The notes: generated by a model from the sequence alone, not told the origin. DNA of 64,000 nt from Odobenus rosmarus divergens (GCF_000321225.1 NW_004450398.1:1662340-1726339), one strand, 5' to 3'; positions 11,950-24,658 are shown, counted from the stretch's first letter. Numbers and translations are program-made.

Positions 11950-12545
11950 AGGGGAGGGTAAAAAATGTTTTTGCTCTACCCATCTTGGGTTCTGTGGCTG
12001 GGGCCCTATCAATTATGCTGACAAGAGACAGACTGGCAAGAGGAAAACAGAAGTTTATTAGCATGTGCATCCAGCATGCACGTGGGAACACTCACATGAG
12101 TAACAGAGAGAGAGAGGAAAGAGAGAGACATTTTTAGAGAAGAGACAAGTCAAAGCAGAAGGACTTTGAGCTTCTAGAGGCAGAACACTGAGGGAAGATA
12201 GATATACTGGGAAACTATGGTGGTTAAGGCTAGTCTTTAGCTGGGTTTGTTATGCAGATTCCTCTGGTGATGCTAAGGGACTCGAGTTCTCTCCAGGGAT
12301 TAACCTGTGCCCTTCCAGGTAGGGAGGGGAGGGAGAAATCTTTATAAATTTAGTACTGCTCTAGGCAAATAGGGGAAGGGTGGAGAGCTTTTCCTGTGTC
12401 TGCTTCTTCCCGGTTGCCTTCAGCCTCGAATCCTTATCCCCATGGGGCATATTTTCAGGCAGCGCCTTCTGCTACCCTTCCCCTCTGTCAGTCCCGTTCT
12501 TGCCATCTGTGGGGCTTCCGACCAAATTAAAGCATATAGAGAGCA
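11950..12545 (-). mobile_element. Endogenous retroviral LTR, reverse orientation (family B)
   Basis: Read on the minus strand, the low-coordinate end looks like R-U5. An AATAAA lies next to acttctgttttcctcttgcc, followed by 'tgtctcttgtcagcat' and a tail ending cccctaca. The U3 side is at about 12480-12545. No internal retroviral genes adjoin, so it is probably a solo LTR. Boundaries are approximate. Confidence 0.55.
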
Positions 12546-13086
12546 AGTATCAATACATTTTTCTTCTTTTTTCTTTTTTTCACAAATCAGTCTCCATGAG
12601 ATGGTTTGAGGGAAGCCTGAGTTTTACAACAAAAGGGGGTGAGGGAAAACTGCTTATGTTTGACCACTGTCTAAATAAGGAGGAAATTGACCCAGTCAAC
12701 ACACATCTTGGGGAAAACCACGTGAGCTTTTATTACCTAACTTCAGTTCTGGATTATTCTTTAAAGACAGGGAAGGGGGTAGAAGTGAGGTCATATTGAA
12801 GCTCTCTGGCCAGCATTTCCACCCTCAGGGGAGGAGTAGAGCCGATGCTTGGCTGCTGAATGCAGAGGACGCTTTCCAGTGACTTTCTGTTGCCCCAGGG
12901 GCTCTGGGAGATGATGTATATCTTAGCCTATTTCTCCAAGAACAACTTGGAAGAATGTAGCATTTTCTGAATGTAAAACTTTTCAAAAATTAATTAAGAG
13001 AAAAATGGTAACCTTAAGTCAACTTAAGACTTGTTTTATTTGGTCATGGGGAAGGGGGTTTAAACTAATCAAGACAAGAAGGGGGC

Positions 13087-13659
13087 TGTCAAGGCCACAG
13101 TCTAGGCAAGCAAACTTGAAGGCCTAGAGGAGACAGATTTTCTGGGGCAGGGGGGTAAGTACCAACAAGAACCTGAAGGGGTTCAGAACAAGTCTTCCCA
13201 AAATGTGCAACTTTGGCACATGGACTATTTTGCACTGAAGGCAATTGAGACCCTGCAAGCTCAAGAGAATGTTGCTCCTCCCCTAAGTACCCAGAAGAAT
13301 CTAAACTGAGGGGTCTTTCCCAGACTAAGGGCTATTACCAGAGATAAACTTTATCTGCATGATTCATCTGTATGGCAGGGCAAACATCTCATTACCAAAC
13401 GTTTGCTCTTCTTATTGCCCTGCCAATGCCCTCCTCCCCCTTTGAAGCGCCAGACCCCCACCCCGTCTCTTAGCTCAGGACAGCATATAAACCTCATTTT
13501 TCCTTTCTGTCTTTGAACCTCTCCTGTGTATTCCTGTGTATTCCCATACATATAAAATTAAATTTGGTTTCCTCCTGTTAATCTGTCTCATGTCAATTTA
13601 ATTCTTAGACCAGCCAGAAGAATCTGTGAAAGGTAGAGGAGATCTTTTCCTCCCCAACA
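13087..13659 (+). mobile_element. Endogenous retroviral LTR (family A), probably solo
   Basis: It begins TGTCAAGG just after a purine run (aagaaggggg) that resembles a polypurine tract, and ends TCCCCAACA. It contains a TATA-like catataaac stretch and shares 'tctcatgtcaatttaattc' and 'ttagaccagccagaagaa' with the LTRs near 46.2-46.9 and 61.9-62.7 kb. No retroviral coding sequence is adjacent. Confidence 0.65.
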
Positions 13660-13853
13660 TACCAAAAAGGGAAAATAGCTATACCAGAAGAAACTTGGGA
13701 AGGTTGTTGCAGAGATACCACCATTCCCGAAGCCCCATGGTGGGAGGGGAAAGGAGAAACCTCAGGCATGGATCCTTTCCCAGGTGAAGGGAACCAACCT
13801 AAAGTCAACCTTTAGGAATGCTAATCTCAATGCCATTTAAATTGACCCAGGGC

Positions 13854-14062
13854 GGGCACCTGGGTGGCTCAGTGGATTGAGCGGCTGCCTTCGGCTAGGG
13901 TCCTGATCCCGGGGTCCTGGGATCAAGTCCCGCATCTCTCGGGCTCCTTGCTCAGCGGGGAGCCTGCTTCTCCCTCTGCCTGCCACTCCCCCTGCTTGTG
14001 CTCTCTTTCTCTCTCTCTCTCTCTGGCAAATAAATAAATAAAATCTTTAAAAAAATAAAAAA
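13854..14062 (+). mobile_element. Can-SINE
   Basis: It starts GGGCACCTGGGTGGCTCAG, ends in (AAAT)n/A-rich tail, and is flanked by the perfect duplication aaattgacccaggg. Confidence 0.95.
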
Positions 14063-14079
14063 TAAATTGACCCAGGGCC

Positions 14080-16190
14080 TAGAGGAGGAAAAACCACTTC
14101 CAAGTTTTTTATCAGGGTCATTGATATCGAAAGCCAACAATTACAGCACAATAAAGGAAAACCACAGATGAACTTCACTTACATAAAAATCAAAGCAAAA
14201 ATCCCAAATAAAGTGTTAGCAAATAAAATCCACCATGATCATTAAAGGGAGAAATCACCAGAACCAAGTGAGACCTGTACAATATGATAAGGACACCTTT
14301 TAATTTACTTTATATTAATGTATTAAAGGAGATAAATCATGCTCATCATAGATGCTGAGAGGCATTTGACAAAATTTACCATTTATAACAAAATCTCTTA
14401 TCAAATTAGAAAGAAGGATGCTTTCTTAACATGATAAAATTACACACATAGACTCACACATCCATCAAGCCAAAAATCAGCATCATCTGTAATGGTTGGA
14501 AGCAAGAGAAGTTTCCATGAGACTCTGGAACTAAAGAATGCCCCCTATCACTACTATTTTGTTTGGATGATTCTAACTGATGAAAGTAGTTAAGAGAGGG
14601 GGGAAAAAAAAGAAATTTGAGGAGAAAGAAAGGAGAGAAATAATTGTTTACTCTGGAGAGTCCAAAAGAAGAAATGGAAAAATGTGGCAGATGGAAAGAG
14701 ATTTCACTAAGGGATAGGGTATGGAAGCAACGTACCCAAATACCTAGCCTTCCTATGTACAAACGGTAAGCAGTTGGACAAGTTAACAAAAGAAAATGTC
14801 CCGTTTACAACAGCAACCCCCACTCCATAAAAGTGCCAGAAACAAATGCACTGGAATGTATACGATCCAGATGGAGCGATCTTTTTAAAGCCCCTTTACT
14901 TCAAATGTAAAGAAAGCTGTATTGCATATGTTCTTATCTAGAAAAAACTCAATGCGAGAAAGGTTTAACTGTCAATATTGAGTGTCGGGGACGATGTGCA
15001 ACTGGAGCCCTCACACATCGTGGGGGTGTGAGATGACGTGGCCACTCTGGAAGGAAGACAGCTTGGCAATTTCTTAAAAAGTTACACACCCTTTTGCCCT
15101 ACGGCTCAGCAATTCTCCTAGGGTTGCTACTCAAGAGAAATGAAGATGTGCACTCACACAAAGACTGGTGCACGATTATCCACCAACTGCAATGAATGAA
15201 CAGGCAAGGTGTGGTGTGTCTGGACTATGGAAGCCTGCTCAGCAGTGAAAAGGAATTACTGGTATACCCACTACAAGCGAGATGAATCTCGAACACAGTA
15301 GGCTGGGTGAAAGAAGCCAGATGCTGCAGACCACAGGTTGTGGGACTGCATTTACACGAAATGTCCCGAAAAGGAAAACTAGTAAAGGCAGTAAGTGGGA
15401 GAGTGGCTGCCTGGGGCTGGCGGGAGGAACAGGGAGGGACAGCAAATGGCACAGGTGCTCTTCTTGGGGTGGAGTGTTCTAAAACTGGACCATAGTGATA
15501 GCTCCACAATTCTATATTTTCACTAAACATCACCGAAGTGTACACTTAAAATGGGTGATTTTGAAGGTATAAAAATAAAGCCACTAAAAAAGCAACCTCT
15601 TAAATTTAACGTAAATATGATCTCAACAACAATACCCCACTGGGATCTATGTGCCCACACATAATTTTTCAACTACATGAGCTGATTCTAAAGTTCATGA
15701 AAGTTTTAAAAACAACAACAATAACCAGAAAATTTCTGAAAGAATAAAAGAACAACTAACACTATTAGGTACTAAAACAGATTACGATCCTGTAGTAATT
15801 AAAACAATTTCATACCAACAAGTATATGTATGAAAACGTATATAAAATGAATCAATGGAACAGAAGTGAAAAATACACATAATACATTCAGGAATTTAAC
15901 ATATAAGGAAAGAATTCCTTTCAAATCAGTGGAGGGAAGTACTCTCTAGTTACTGGTATTAGAACGACTTGGTAGCATCTGGGAAAAACACTGTTAGACC
16001 CCTCTACCTCTTTCTTTCATCCAAATGAATTACAGATGAGTCAGAGATTTAAACATAAAACAATCAAACTGTAAAAGTACTAGAAGAAAACCCAAAGAAA
16101 CTTTAACCATCTCGTGGTAGGAAAGTCCTTTCTAAGCAGGACTCAAACCCCAGAAATCCAGAATATATATATTTTATGATCTAATAAAAA
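14080..16190 (+). mobile_element. Several old LINE-1 fragments (ORF2 and 3' UTR)
   Basis: 14110-14880 resembles L1 ORF2 RT-region DNA (for example 'aaagtgttagcaaataaaatcc'). 14930-15600 is a 3' UTR with 'ggttgtgggactgcatttac'. 15600-16190 returns to ORF2-like sequence ('aagtactagaagaaaacc'). The order implies more than one insertion. All frames are broken. Confidence 0.65.
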
Positions 16191-16199
16191 GTTTTAAAA

Positions 16200-18040
16200 A
16201 GTCTGCAAGCCAGCCTCAGTGGATTACTTCCACTCCCATCCTAAACAACTATGAAACTAAGCAGAATACATAAAATAATCATTTGTAGGAACTGGAGAGC
16301 GCAGCACCGAGCTGCAGATCTTGAGAGAAGAGCAGTACCCGACATGAAGTCCATGTTCACCGTGGCTTTCTTTGGAAAGGAGAAAAAGAACTAACACTGA
16401 GCAGGGATGTAGAGCCCAGACAGACAGCAGTGGTCTTATTAACTGGAAGTAACAGAGACCAGAGTTCAAAGATGCTAGAGCACCTAAGACTTGCAGGGCA
16501 AGCACAGGAGAGGAAGGTGCCACACAGAGGGAGCCCCAGAAATCTGCACAGAGGTTCACCTCAGATCCTTGGCCAGAGCCTAAGCTGTGTATGTGCAGAA
16601 CGAGACTCTGAGGTCTATGGAAAACAGCTTGGATGTGTGTGTGGGGTGGGGGGAGGGTAAGTAAACTGAACAGAAACATTAGAGGTCATACAATTCCAAC
16701 CCTAGGAGGAAAGATTCTGATTAATCATCCGAGGCTTTCAGTTGACACCCCCAAAAGAGCCAGGCCTTAAGAGTGTGGTGCATACCCTAGGAGTAGGGGT
16801 CATACGCTAGAACTTGGGAGGAGGAGGAGGTGGGATTTCAAATAGACCCATTCTAACAAAGCTAAAACCAAGCCTTGGTATGTTTCAGGTGATCAGTCAG
16901 TCAATTTAACTGTCTGCAAGAACAAGACTCAACATTCTTGGGGCGCCTGGGTGGCTCAGTTGCTTAAGCATCTGCCTTCAGCTCAAGTCATGATCCCACG
17001 GTCCTGGGATTGAGCCCCGCGTCTGGCTCCCTGCTCAGCAAGGAGCCTGCTTCTCCCTCTCCTCCCCACTCATGCTCTCTTTCTCGCAAATAAATAAAAT
17101 CTTAAAAAAAAAAAAAAAAAAGCAACATTCTTTAGAGGAAGATAATATAATCCAGAATCTTTACAACATGTCGCCCACAATGTTCAACATACAATCCAAA
17201 TTTACTAGCCGTGTGAAACAGGAAAACTCAGTTAATAAAAGCAGATCCACACATGACCCAGATGCTGGAATAGGCAAAGACCTGAAAATATGTTAAAGAA
17301 TTTGGAGGTAAAACGGGACGATGGATGAAGAGATGGAAATTTAAGAGAAAAATGGAAACTCTAGGAAAGAACCAAATAGAAGTTTTAGAATTGAAAAAAT
17401 ACAAATATCTGAAATGAAAAATCTATCAGAGGAATTTAACCACAGACTGCACACAGCCCAAGAGAGGAATTGGTGAATTTGAAGATAGGTCGATGGTAGT
17501 TATCCAGACTGAAGCACAGAAAGAAACAAGAATTAAAAATGAAATGGAAAGAGGGGAAAAGAGTAAGAAACAAAGAACACACGTCTGAGATTTGCAGGAC
17601 ATCGAGTTGTCTGATATATGTGTAATTGGAGTCCCACAAGGAGAGAGAGAGAGAGAATAGGCCAGAATATCTTAAGGGATAATAGCCAGTAATTAATCAA
17701 AATTGATGAAAGATACCAACCCACAGATCCAAGAAGCTCCACAAACCCCAAAAAGGATTAAGACAAAGACAACCACACCTAGGCACATCATAAACTAATG
17801 GAAACCAAATAAATGGAGAAAAATCTTAAAAGCAGCTTGAGGATGAAAGAGACATTCCATTTGTGGGAACAACAATAAGAATGACCGCTGAATTCATTAG
17901 AAACAGTGGAAGCCAGGGTTGGCCACAGGCAAAACATTTGCAGGAATGCGCGGGGCTGTGGGCCAAAGGCAAAGAAAACAAGAAGCAAATATCACATTTT
18001 GGGTTACCCTTCTATGTTCACATGGAGTAAGGTCTCCTGG
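16200..18040 (+). mobile_element. Old LINE-1 5'/ORF1-type region, interrupted by a SINE
   Basis: It begins with an L1-like 5' section ('acttccactcccatcctaaac') and continues through A-rich ORF1-like DNA ('aaagaatttggaggtaaaac', 'atggaaactctaggaaagaa'). No intact ORF1. A Can-SINE lies at 16940-17122. Confidence 0.55.
16940..17122 (+). mobile_element. Can-SINE
   Basis: It starts GGGGCGCCTGGGTGGCTCAG, ends AATAAAATCTT plus a long A-run, and is flanked by caacattctt. Confidence 0.95.
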
Positions 18041-18257
18041 CAGGGATGGATTTGCTTTTTTTTTTTTTTTTTTTTTTAAATAATTTTTTATTGTTATGTT
18101 AACCACCATACATTACATCATTAGTTTTTGATGCAGTGTTCCATGATTCATTGTTTGTGCATAACACCCAGTGCTCCACACAGAATGTGCCCTCTTTAAT
18201 ACCCATCACCAGGCTAACCCATCCCCCCACCCCCCTCCCAGGGATGGATTTGCTTTT
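18041..18257 (-). mobile_element. 5'-truncated young carnivore LINE-1 3' end with target-site duplication
   Basis: The insert (18060-18238) is the reverse complement of the L1 3' end also seen at 34810-34975: T-run, then 'gttaaccaccatacattac', 'tgatgcagtgttccatgatt' and 'acccatcaccaggctaaccc'. Both sides carry the 19-base duplication cagggatggatttgctttt, perfect, so the insertion is recent. Confidence 0.93.
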
Positions 18258-21050
18258 GAAGTTCATCAATTTGGTCAGTTTTCTCTGATAAAAGTAACAA
18301 AAGATGTATCACCCATAAGCACAGGTGGTTTTGGAACATGATTTGGGGAGTGGCAATTTTAATGCATCATTGTCTGGTCTTCTGTATTTTGCTTTGTGCC
18401 CTGTGACAGACGATGAGGTCAGGCGTCCATGCGCAGGGACCTCCTGTTCTAGAGAAAAGACGTTGCCTGCCCCGGAGCCCTGCCCCCTCCAGTTGCCCCC
18501 ACCTTTTCGCTACCACATGTCACACCCAGCCAGCCTCTCAGCCTAGACTAGGGCAAGCCCTGCTCATTTCGCTAGTCTCAGCGGGCTGACAGCCCAGAAA
18601 AGATGGTGGGGTGAACAAATCCATCTGTGCGCCCAGACCAGCTGCCCACCCTGCACTCGCTCTCCAGACCAGGGCTGGCTTCATGGGTAAGCACACTGCC
18701 CAGTCAGGGCCCTGCACTCAGAAGTACCCCCACGCTTGCCTGAATGCCCTGCTGTCACCATCTTGAATCTTAACAGTGTTTGGTCCAGGGGCCCTGTGTT
18801 TCCATTTTACGCTGGGCCCCACAAGTTATGTACCTTGTTCTGCTTCAGAGCCACTAAACCCTAAGTTCTCAGGTGCCTGAAACAGGTCAGAGTTTCCATA
18901 AAGCAAGGGGCTGGCCAGCGACAGAGCCCCTCCAAACAGGGCACCCTATCTCTGGCTCTAGAGTAACCATCCTGCAGCTACTTCCTAAAGGAGCCTTAAA
19001 CAGCTTGACTGTTTTAAGGATTAGCAGCCCACTTGCACAAGAGTGGGTCCGTTTCACAGAACTGTGAAATTATTAGGAACAAGAGGGGCCAGCGCTAAAG
19101 GGCTGGGACCCCTTATACATATGCATTCTGTGCTAAAAACTCCTGGGAGGCACAGGACCCAGTCTGGCCTTATGGGGCCCCTGGAAGTGGCCTGCCCTGA
19201 GCAGGACAAGTCTCCACAACCCTTTTTTTTCAACGTTGGAACAGCTCCCAGGGTTGAACAAAGGTGGTGTTTGCACGATAGCTGGCCCAGCTCAGCAGCA
19301 GACCAGCTGTGTCTCAGTGGCCCTGGTGGATCAAACCCACAGCTCAGGCCAGTCACCCCGGGCTCTAGCCGGCCAGCCTAACTGGGACCAGCCATTCCCA
19401 GCTGTGTTCCCGGATCTGAAAGGCCCTTCTCTTCCTGAGAAGCCTCTTTTGGGGTTTCGGGAAGGAAGTGGAGACAGAGAGAGGAAACCACAAACCCTTA
19501 TAACTCTAATAACAGTATCACCTTTGGTCGGCACCCCCGTCGGACAGACGCTGTGGTCACAGGGAGAGGGTGTTCCACAGGTTGCATTTCACCCTGAAAC
19601 CACCCAACGGCTCTGAGAGGCCCACAGATGGAGACCAGCCAACAAAGCTGGGTCACGGACGCCCTGGGTCCCTCTGGCCTGGGGGCCTGAGGTCACATGT
19701 TTGCCTCTGCACCTCCTGGACCAGAGGAGCCCGCAGTGTTGGCCATGGCCAAGTTTCATTCTGCTGAAAGACACTGGTGAGGCTAGGGCCCAGCCAGCTC
19801 ATCTGTCCCTGGGAACAGAGAACCCCAACTAGGAAGGGAAAGTAGGACTGTCAGCTTGCACGTCTCTGAAGATAGCCTTATAGAAAGATGGAAGGACCCA
19901 ACACTGTGCTTCTTAATCAAAGGGTGAGGGGTTCCTTGGCTCCAAGAGGGCTTAAATGTCGCCTGTTTCCTTTTCCTGCCCGGACCCCAAACTCGGCCTC
20001 CAGAGCGTTTCGTTTTGAAGGCTAAATTTAAAGCCAGGAGGAATCCCTCCTCTCTATCCCTGACACCGAGCCCTGTGCCCTAGCCAAGAAGGCTGGTGAC
20101 AGGCAGGGTCCTTGCTCCCCGAGACCAAGCGGGCAGTACCTGGAAGACCCCCAGACATAGGCATGAGCTCTTTGCCCCTTTTGTAACTGCGGTGACCACC
20201 CTGAGAGCCAATTACACCCCCTTAAGCCTTCTGGGAACACTTAAGTCCTGGGCACTGCAGAAAGGATTAAGTCAACTGAAAAGAGGCATGTTTTTCCAAT
20301 TAGTTATAAACCACCCATGTTGGAACTTGCGCAAAACTGGCCACTGGCTTTCATATTACCCAAGAGTCCTTGCTCGATCTTTCTCCATTAATAAGTTCAC
20401 AGGGCTTTCGAGCAAATTTGGTTCTAAAGGCCCATGACCATGGAATAAACAGGATGCTCACAGAGAAATGCCTCCACCAGAAAGCTAAAGCCCAAAGTCT
20501 CATCTTCCATGAGCCAAGCAGCAAGGGAACAGATGGAAATTCGCTTAGACCTACCAAACATTTCCTACCTTGGGCTCATTAACACACGCCAATGTGTGCA
20601 ATTATGTTTATGTTGGAATTGGATATGCATTTTACTACATGCATACATTTTTTTTTTTAAACAGATTTTTTCCCACTGACATTTCTCTCCCATGCCAAGT
20701 CTGGTCCAGCCTGCCAAACTGGGGAGATCAAGAGCCTGAGCCAGTGAGCTCATTCTGAAAGAGCCTTGTCACAAGCCAGAAAAGCAAAGAATGTGGGGAA
20801 AGCAGAGAAAACGCCATTCTCACGCTACGAAGACAAGGCAGACTTGCAACGGGCAGGGAGCTCTAGCAGCAGGGGAGGGAAGACGAATGGGTCAGAGGAG
20901 TTTAGCAAGGTCATGCTTCTTCCCATTTTGCCGATGAGGAAACAGGCTCATGGAGACCATGCGTCCCAGGTGCCACACACATTGAGTTGTGGGGGAGCTG
21001 GGATTTGAAGCCATGTTGTCCAGCTTAGAACCCACTTTATCCCTTACGTG
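18258..21050. other. Unique intergenic DNA, GC-rich in part
   Basis: No recognisable gene, RNA gene or repeat except a short T-run at 20649. The overlapping open frames at 19043-19616 and elsewhere are in a moderately GC-rich stretch and have no protein family signature. Confidence 0.45.
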
Positions 21051-21059
21051 GTTGTATCT

Positions 21060-21250
21060 GGCAGGGGGTCCTTGCGGTGGCCAGAATTCTAGGATGCCTT
21101 CCCAAGATCCCCACCCCTCATGCAGACACATGGTTCCCAGTTATTCAATCCAACCCTTATCGAGGTGTTGCTGTGAAGGCGATATGCGGAGGTCATTAGA
21201 GTCCCAAACCAGCTGACCTTGAGACAGACGGGCCTGACCTTATCATATGT
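21060..21250 (+). mobile_element. Degenerate MaLR (MLT1-like) LTR fragment
   Basis: Word order resembles MLT1-type LTRs: 'ttctaggatgccttcccaag', 'ttgctgtgaaggcgatatg', 'agctgaccttgagac'. Highly diverged; family name uncertain. Confidence 0.4.
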
Positions 21251-21961
21251 ATGCTTTCAATTGGAGCCCAGAGGGCAGAGGGGGAAATCGGGGATTGGGA
21301 GCTCAAGAGGAGCTGACACTGTTTCTGGCTTGAAAATGAAGGGGGATATGTGGCAAGAAATGGGGGTGGTCTCTAGGAGTGAAGAGCAGCCCCCAACTTG
21401 CAGCCAGTGAGGGAATGGGGGCTGCAGTCCTGCAACCACAAGGAACTGGATTCTGCCAACAGCCTGAATGAGCTTGAAAGCAGACCCTCCCCAGAGCCTC
21501 CTGCAAATAGCCCAGCCAGCCTAACACCTTGATTTCTGCCTAGTGAGGCTTTGGGCAGAAAACCCAACCATGCTGTGTCAAATGACCTACTGAGCTGGTG
21601 GCAATCTGTTATGTGGTATGATGGTCCCTCACCAATGGTCTCAAAGCACGTGTCCCAGCTGTCACACCGAGCAGAGACTTGGAGTTCTCCTGTGCCCTCA
21701 CTGGGGCCCCCGGAGGCCCGACACTGCCCCACTGGGCTCCCAGCGCATCCTCCGGAACGCTGGTCCTTCTCTACAGGAACCAGTAAGCATACTAAGAGGA
21801 CCAGCCTTGGAATTAGAAGACGTTTCCAGGGCCTCACCTGTCTTCTCACTGCCGACCTCAGGGCGAGCCACGGGACCCAGACCTGTGCCGCCCAGTACCA
21901 CCCACAGCCACGGGCCACAAAAGGCGGTTTACATTCAAATTCATTAAAATTAAGAATTCAG

Positions 21962-22156
21962 CGGCACCTGGGTGGCTTAGTTGGTGAAGCGCCTGCCTTT
22001 GGCTCAGGTCATGATCCCAGGGTCCTGGGATCGAGCCCTGCGTCCGGCTCCCTGCTCAGCAGTGAGTCTGTTTCTCCCTCTCCTTCTGCCCCTCTGCCTG
22101 CTTATGCTTGCTCGCTCTCCCTCTCTCTCTAATAAAGTCTTTAAAAAAAAAAAAAA
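21962..22156 (+). mobile_element. Can-SINE
   Basis: It starts GGCACCTGGGTGGCTTAG, ends AATAAAGTCTTT plus A-run, and is flanked by aaattaagaattcag. Confidence 0.95.
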
Positions 22157-22185
22157 TTAAGAATTCAGTTAGATAAGATTGCCAG

Positions 22186-22322
22186 ACAAAATGCAGGACA
22201 CCCAGTTCAATTTGAATGTCAGAAAACAATGGGTAATTTTTTAGTATAACTAAATCCCAAATATTGCATGGGACATAAAGAATATTAGTTTGTCTGAAAT
22301 TCAGATTTAACTGGGCAGCCTG
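22186..22322 (+). repeat. Imperfect palindromic element
   Basis: The arm at 22194-22222 is an imperfect inverted repeat of 22294-22322, and the centre has tccca...tggga around 22255-22273. A piece matching the expected outer right end (ttggcaaccct, complementary to gattgccag) appears only at about 23028-23041. That suggests roughly 700 bp was inserted into the element. Confidence 0.6.
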
Positions 22323-23005
22323 TGGTTTTTTTTTTTAATTAATAAAAGTCACCGGGGTGGGCAAACACCAGTTTTAGATCTACAGAATTGTGACAAAAGT
22401 AGAGAGTTCCCAACTACCTCACACCCAGATCTGCCTATTGGTAACCTCTTTAGTATGGCGCATTTGTTGCAAATATACTGATGTTATTAATTAAAGTGCA
22501 CACTCTTTTCGGACTTCCTCTTGTCCTGGGCCCTTTCTCCAGGCAGAATCCCACATTACACTGAGCTGTCCAGTCTCCTTAGGCTCTGCCTAATCTAAAA
22601 AGCCACCTTTGGCTATGGTCCCAGCTCCCCTTGGCTTTGACAATTTCTCAAGCGTTCCCCGTTTTTGATGATCTTGACAGTTTTGAGGCGTACTCGGCAG
22701 GGATTTTGTCGCATGTCCGTCAACTAGGAATAGTCTCAGGTTTTTCTCATGGTGGAGGGTAAGCCTTAGGGTGGGGAGGGGGACAAGGTCACAGAGGGTA
22801 GGGGTCATTCTCACCACACCCTACCAAGGGCAAACCACACTCTCAACGGGACTTATCATGGCTGAGGTTCACCTTGGTCACCTGGCTGAGGTGTGGGGGT
22901 CCAGGTTTCTCCACTGGAAAGCGACCCTCTCCTCTACACCGTTCCACGCGGTCCTCTTTGGAAGGAAGTCACCACGCACGACCCACACTTAAGGAATGGG
23001 AGGTG
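22323..23005 (+). mobile_element. Probable old LINE-1 3' UTR-type sequence
   Basis: It contains L1M-like 3' UTR wording ('gatgatcttgacagttttga', 'aactaggaatagtctcagg'). The last 200 bp are not assigned. It appears to split the palindromic element at 22186-22322 from its right terminus. Confidence 0.4.
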
Positions 23006-23236
23006 TCCTTTATTTCTATTTGCTAAATTTGGCAACCCTACCGGGGGCCTAGATGCACATCAAGTGCTCGATAGCTCAATGAGGCTAGGGGCTGCTATAC
23101 TGGACTGCATGGCTCTATTCTAGGTCAAGGAAAAGCAAACGGGCTACCCAAACACAGGTCATTCACAGACCACTGGTACTATTGTTCACTTAATATTTTT
23201 CTTCAAATGGACTCACTTTTTAAAAAGGAGACCTGA

Positions 23237-23420
23237 GGGGCGCCTGGGTGGCTCGGTCGGTGAAGCGTCTGCCTTCGGCTCAGGTCATGATCCCAGGGTC
23301 CTGGGATCGAGCCCTGCATCGGGCTCCCTGCTCAGTGGGAAGCCTGCTTGTCCCTCTCCCTCTGCCCCTCCCCCTCCCTCTTGCTCTCTTTCTCTTAAAT
23401 CAAATCTTAAAAAAAAAAAG
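23237..23420 (+). mobile_element. Can-SINE
   Basis: It starts GGGGCGCCTGGGTGGCTCGG and ends in CTCTTAAATCAAATCTT plus A-run. Confidence 0.94.
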
Positions 23421-24468
23421 CCTTGATATCACTACCTTATGACACCCTAGCTGCACCCCGGAACCGAGGATGGTCCAGGACGCCCAGGAGCGGCAGGTAG
23501 GTGGTCTAGCCCGGTTCCTCCGTGGGGGCTTTTCCCATCCTCTGTTCCTCCTCCTCAGGGAAGCTGGAGGGATGAGTGGCCTGGTCCTGGTCCCAAGAGT
23601 TCCTGAGTTCTTCATTTGCCCTTCCTTCGGACTCCAGGAGCCCCATCTGAGAAGATAAAAGGCTCAGGGGTCGACCAGCCCTCGGGCAGCTCGGACTCCT
23701 CCCCCCCCCGCCCAACCCCGCCGGTGCTCCTGGCCAGAAAGCCATAGATCTGTAGCTGCTACACCTGGCTGGTTATAAGACTCACCCAGAGAGCTTCCTA
23801 AGTGCTTACATCTTCCTGAGCCCTGCCCACACAAATTCTAATTAAAGATGTGGGGAGAGAGGACGCTGAAAGCAGCCCAGGTGGGGCTGAGAATCAGCCA
23901 CGTGCCCTAGTCCTGAGGCTTCCGGGCGTCCTCACGGGCTTGGCGGTACTCTGGGGCAGTCTCCGCTCCCAAAGGCAACACAGCTGTGCACTGGAGGACC
24001 CCAGGGCGGGGCGGGGCCCCGGCTGACTTTCCAAAACAGGCCCTGCCTATTTGATGGAAACTGATGGGTCTGCTTTCCCTCCATGCCCAGTTAGGTGCCA
24101 ACAGACCCTTCTGAGAAGCTCCCTTCCTTTCCCTATTTGCCCAGGGGGAAGGGAAGTCCAGTGGTTAGGTATTTCCACGTGTTGGGGCCTCATTGTTTCT
24201 TCTCCTTAATCCTTCTTGCCTGGATCTCTGGTCCCTTGGATCAGGGACAGAACCAGACGGCATCCCCTCTGGGTTGTCACCAACTGCATTTTGGGGGATG
24301 AGCTCGGTTTCTTGGGTTCCACAGGTCACCAATGGAGGAGTAGCGCTCAGGATGGGTTACACCCAAAGCCTGCCCACAGCACGCTCAGATGATTTCGATG
24401 ATGAGATTTAGGGAAGATGCAGGGCCTCTGGACCAAGTGAATGCACCTTTGCCTTTGGGACAGACATG
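23421..24468. other. Unique intergenic DNA
   Basis: No gene or repeat recognised. It includes a C-run near 23700-23709 and a GC-rich segment near 24000. Confidence 0.45.
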
Positions 24469-24658
24469 TACTTTTTGGGGACAGAGGGCAGACTGGGTAG
24501 GTAGAATACTTTTTGGGGACAGAGGGCAGACTGGGTAGGTAGAATACTTTTTGGGGACAGAGGGCAGACTGGGTAGGTAGAATACTTTTTGGGGACAGAG
24601 GGCAGACTGGGTAGGTAGAATACTTTTTGGGGACAGAGGGCAGACTGGGTAGGTAGAA
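24469..24658 (+). repeat. Minisatellite, 38-bp unit x 5, perfect
   Basis: The unit begins tactttttggggacagag and ends ctgggtaggtagaa. Five copies follow each other exactly (190 bp) with no mismatch that I can find. Unit length is not a multiple of three, so the open frame across it on the minus strand rotates through frames and is not a protein repeat. Confidence 0.97.

Noticed and set aside
21551..22132. 193-codon frame on the plus strand
   Set aside because: The last third is a Can-SINE in translation and the rest is overlapped by a 181-codon frame on the other strand.
24469..24658. CRISPR-like array
   Set aside because: The repeats are head to tail without spacers, and the genome is mammalian.
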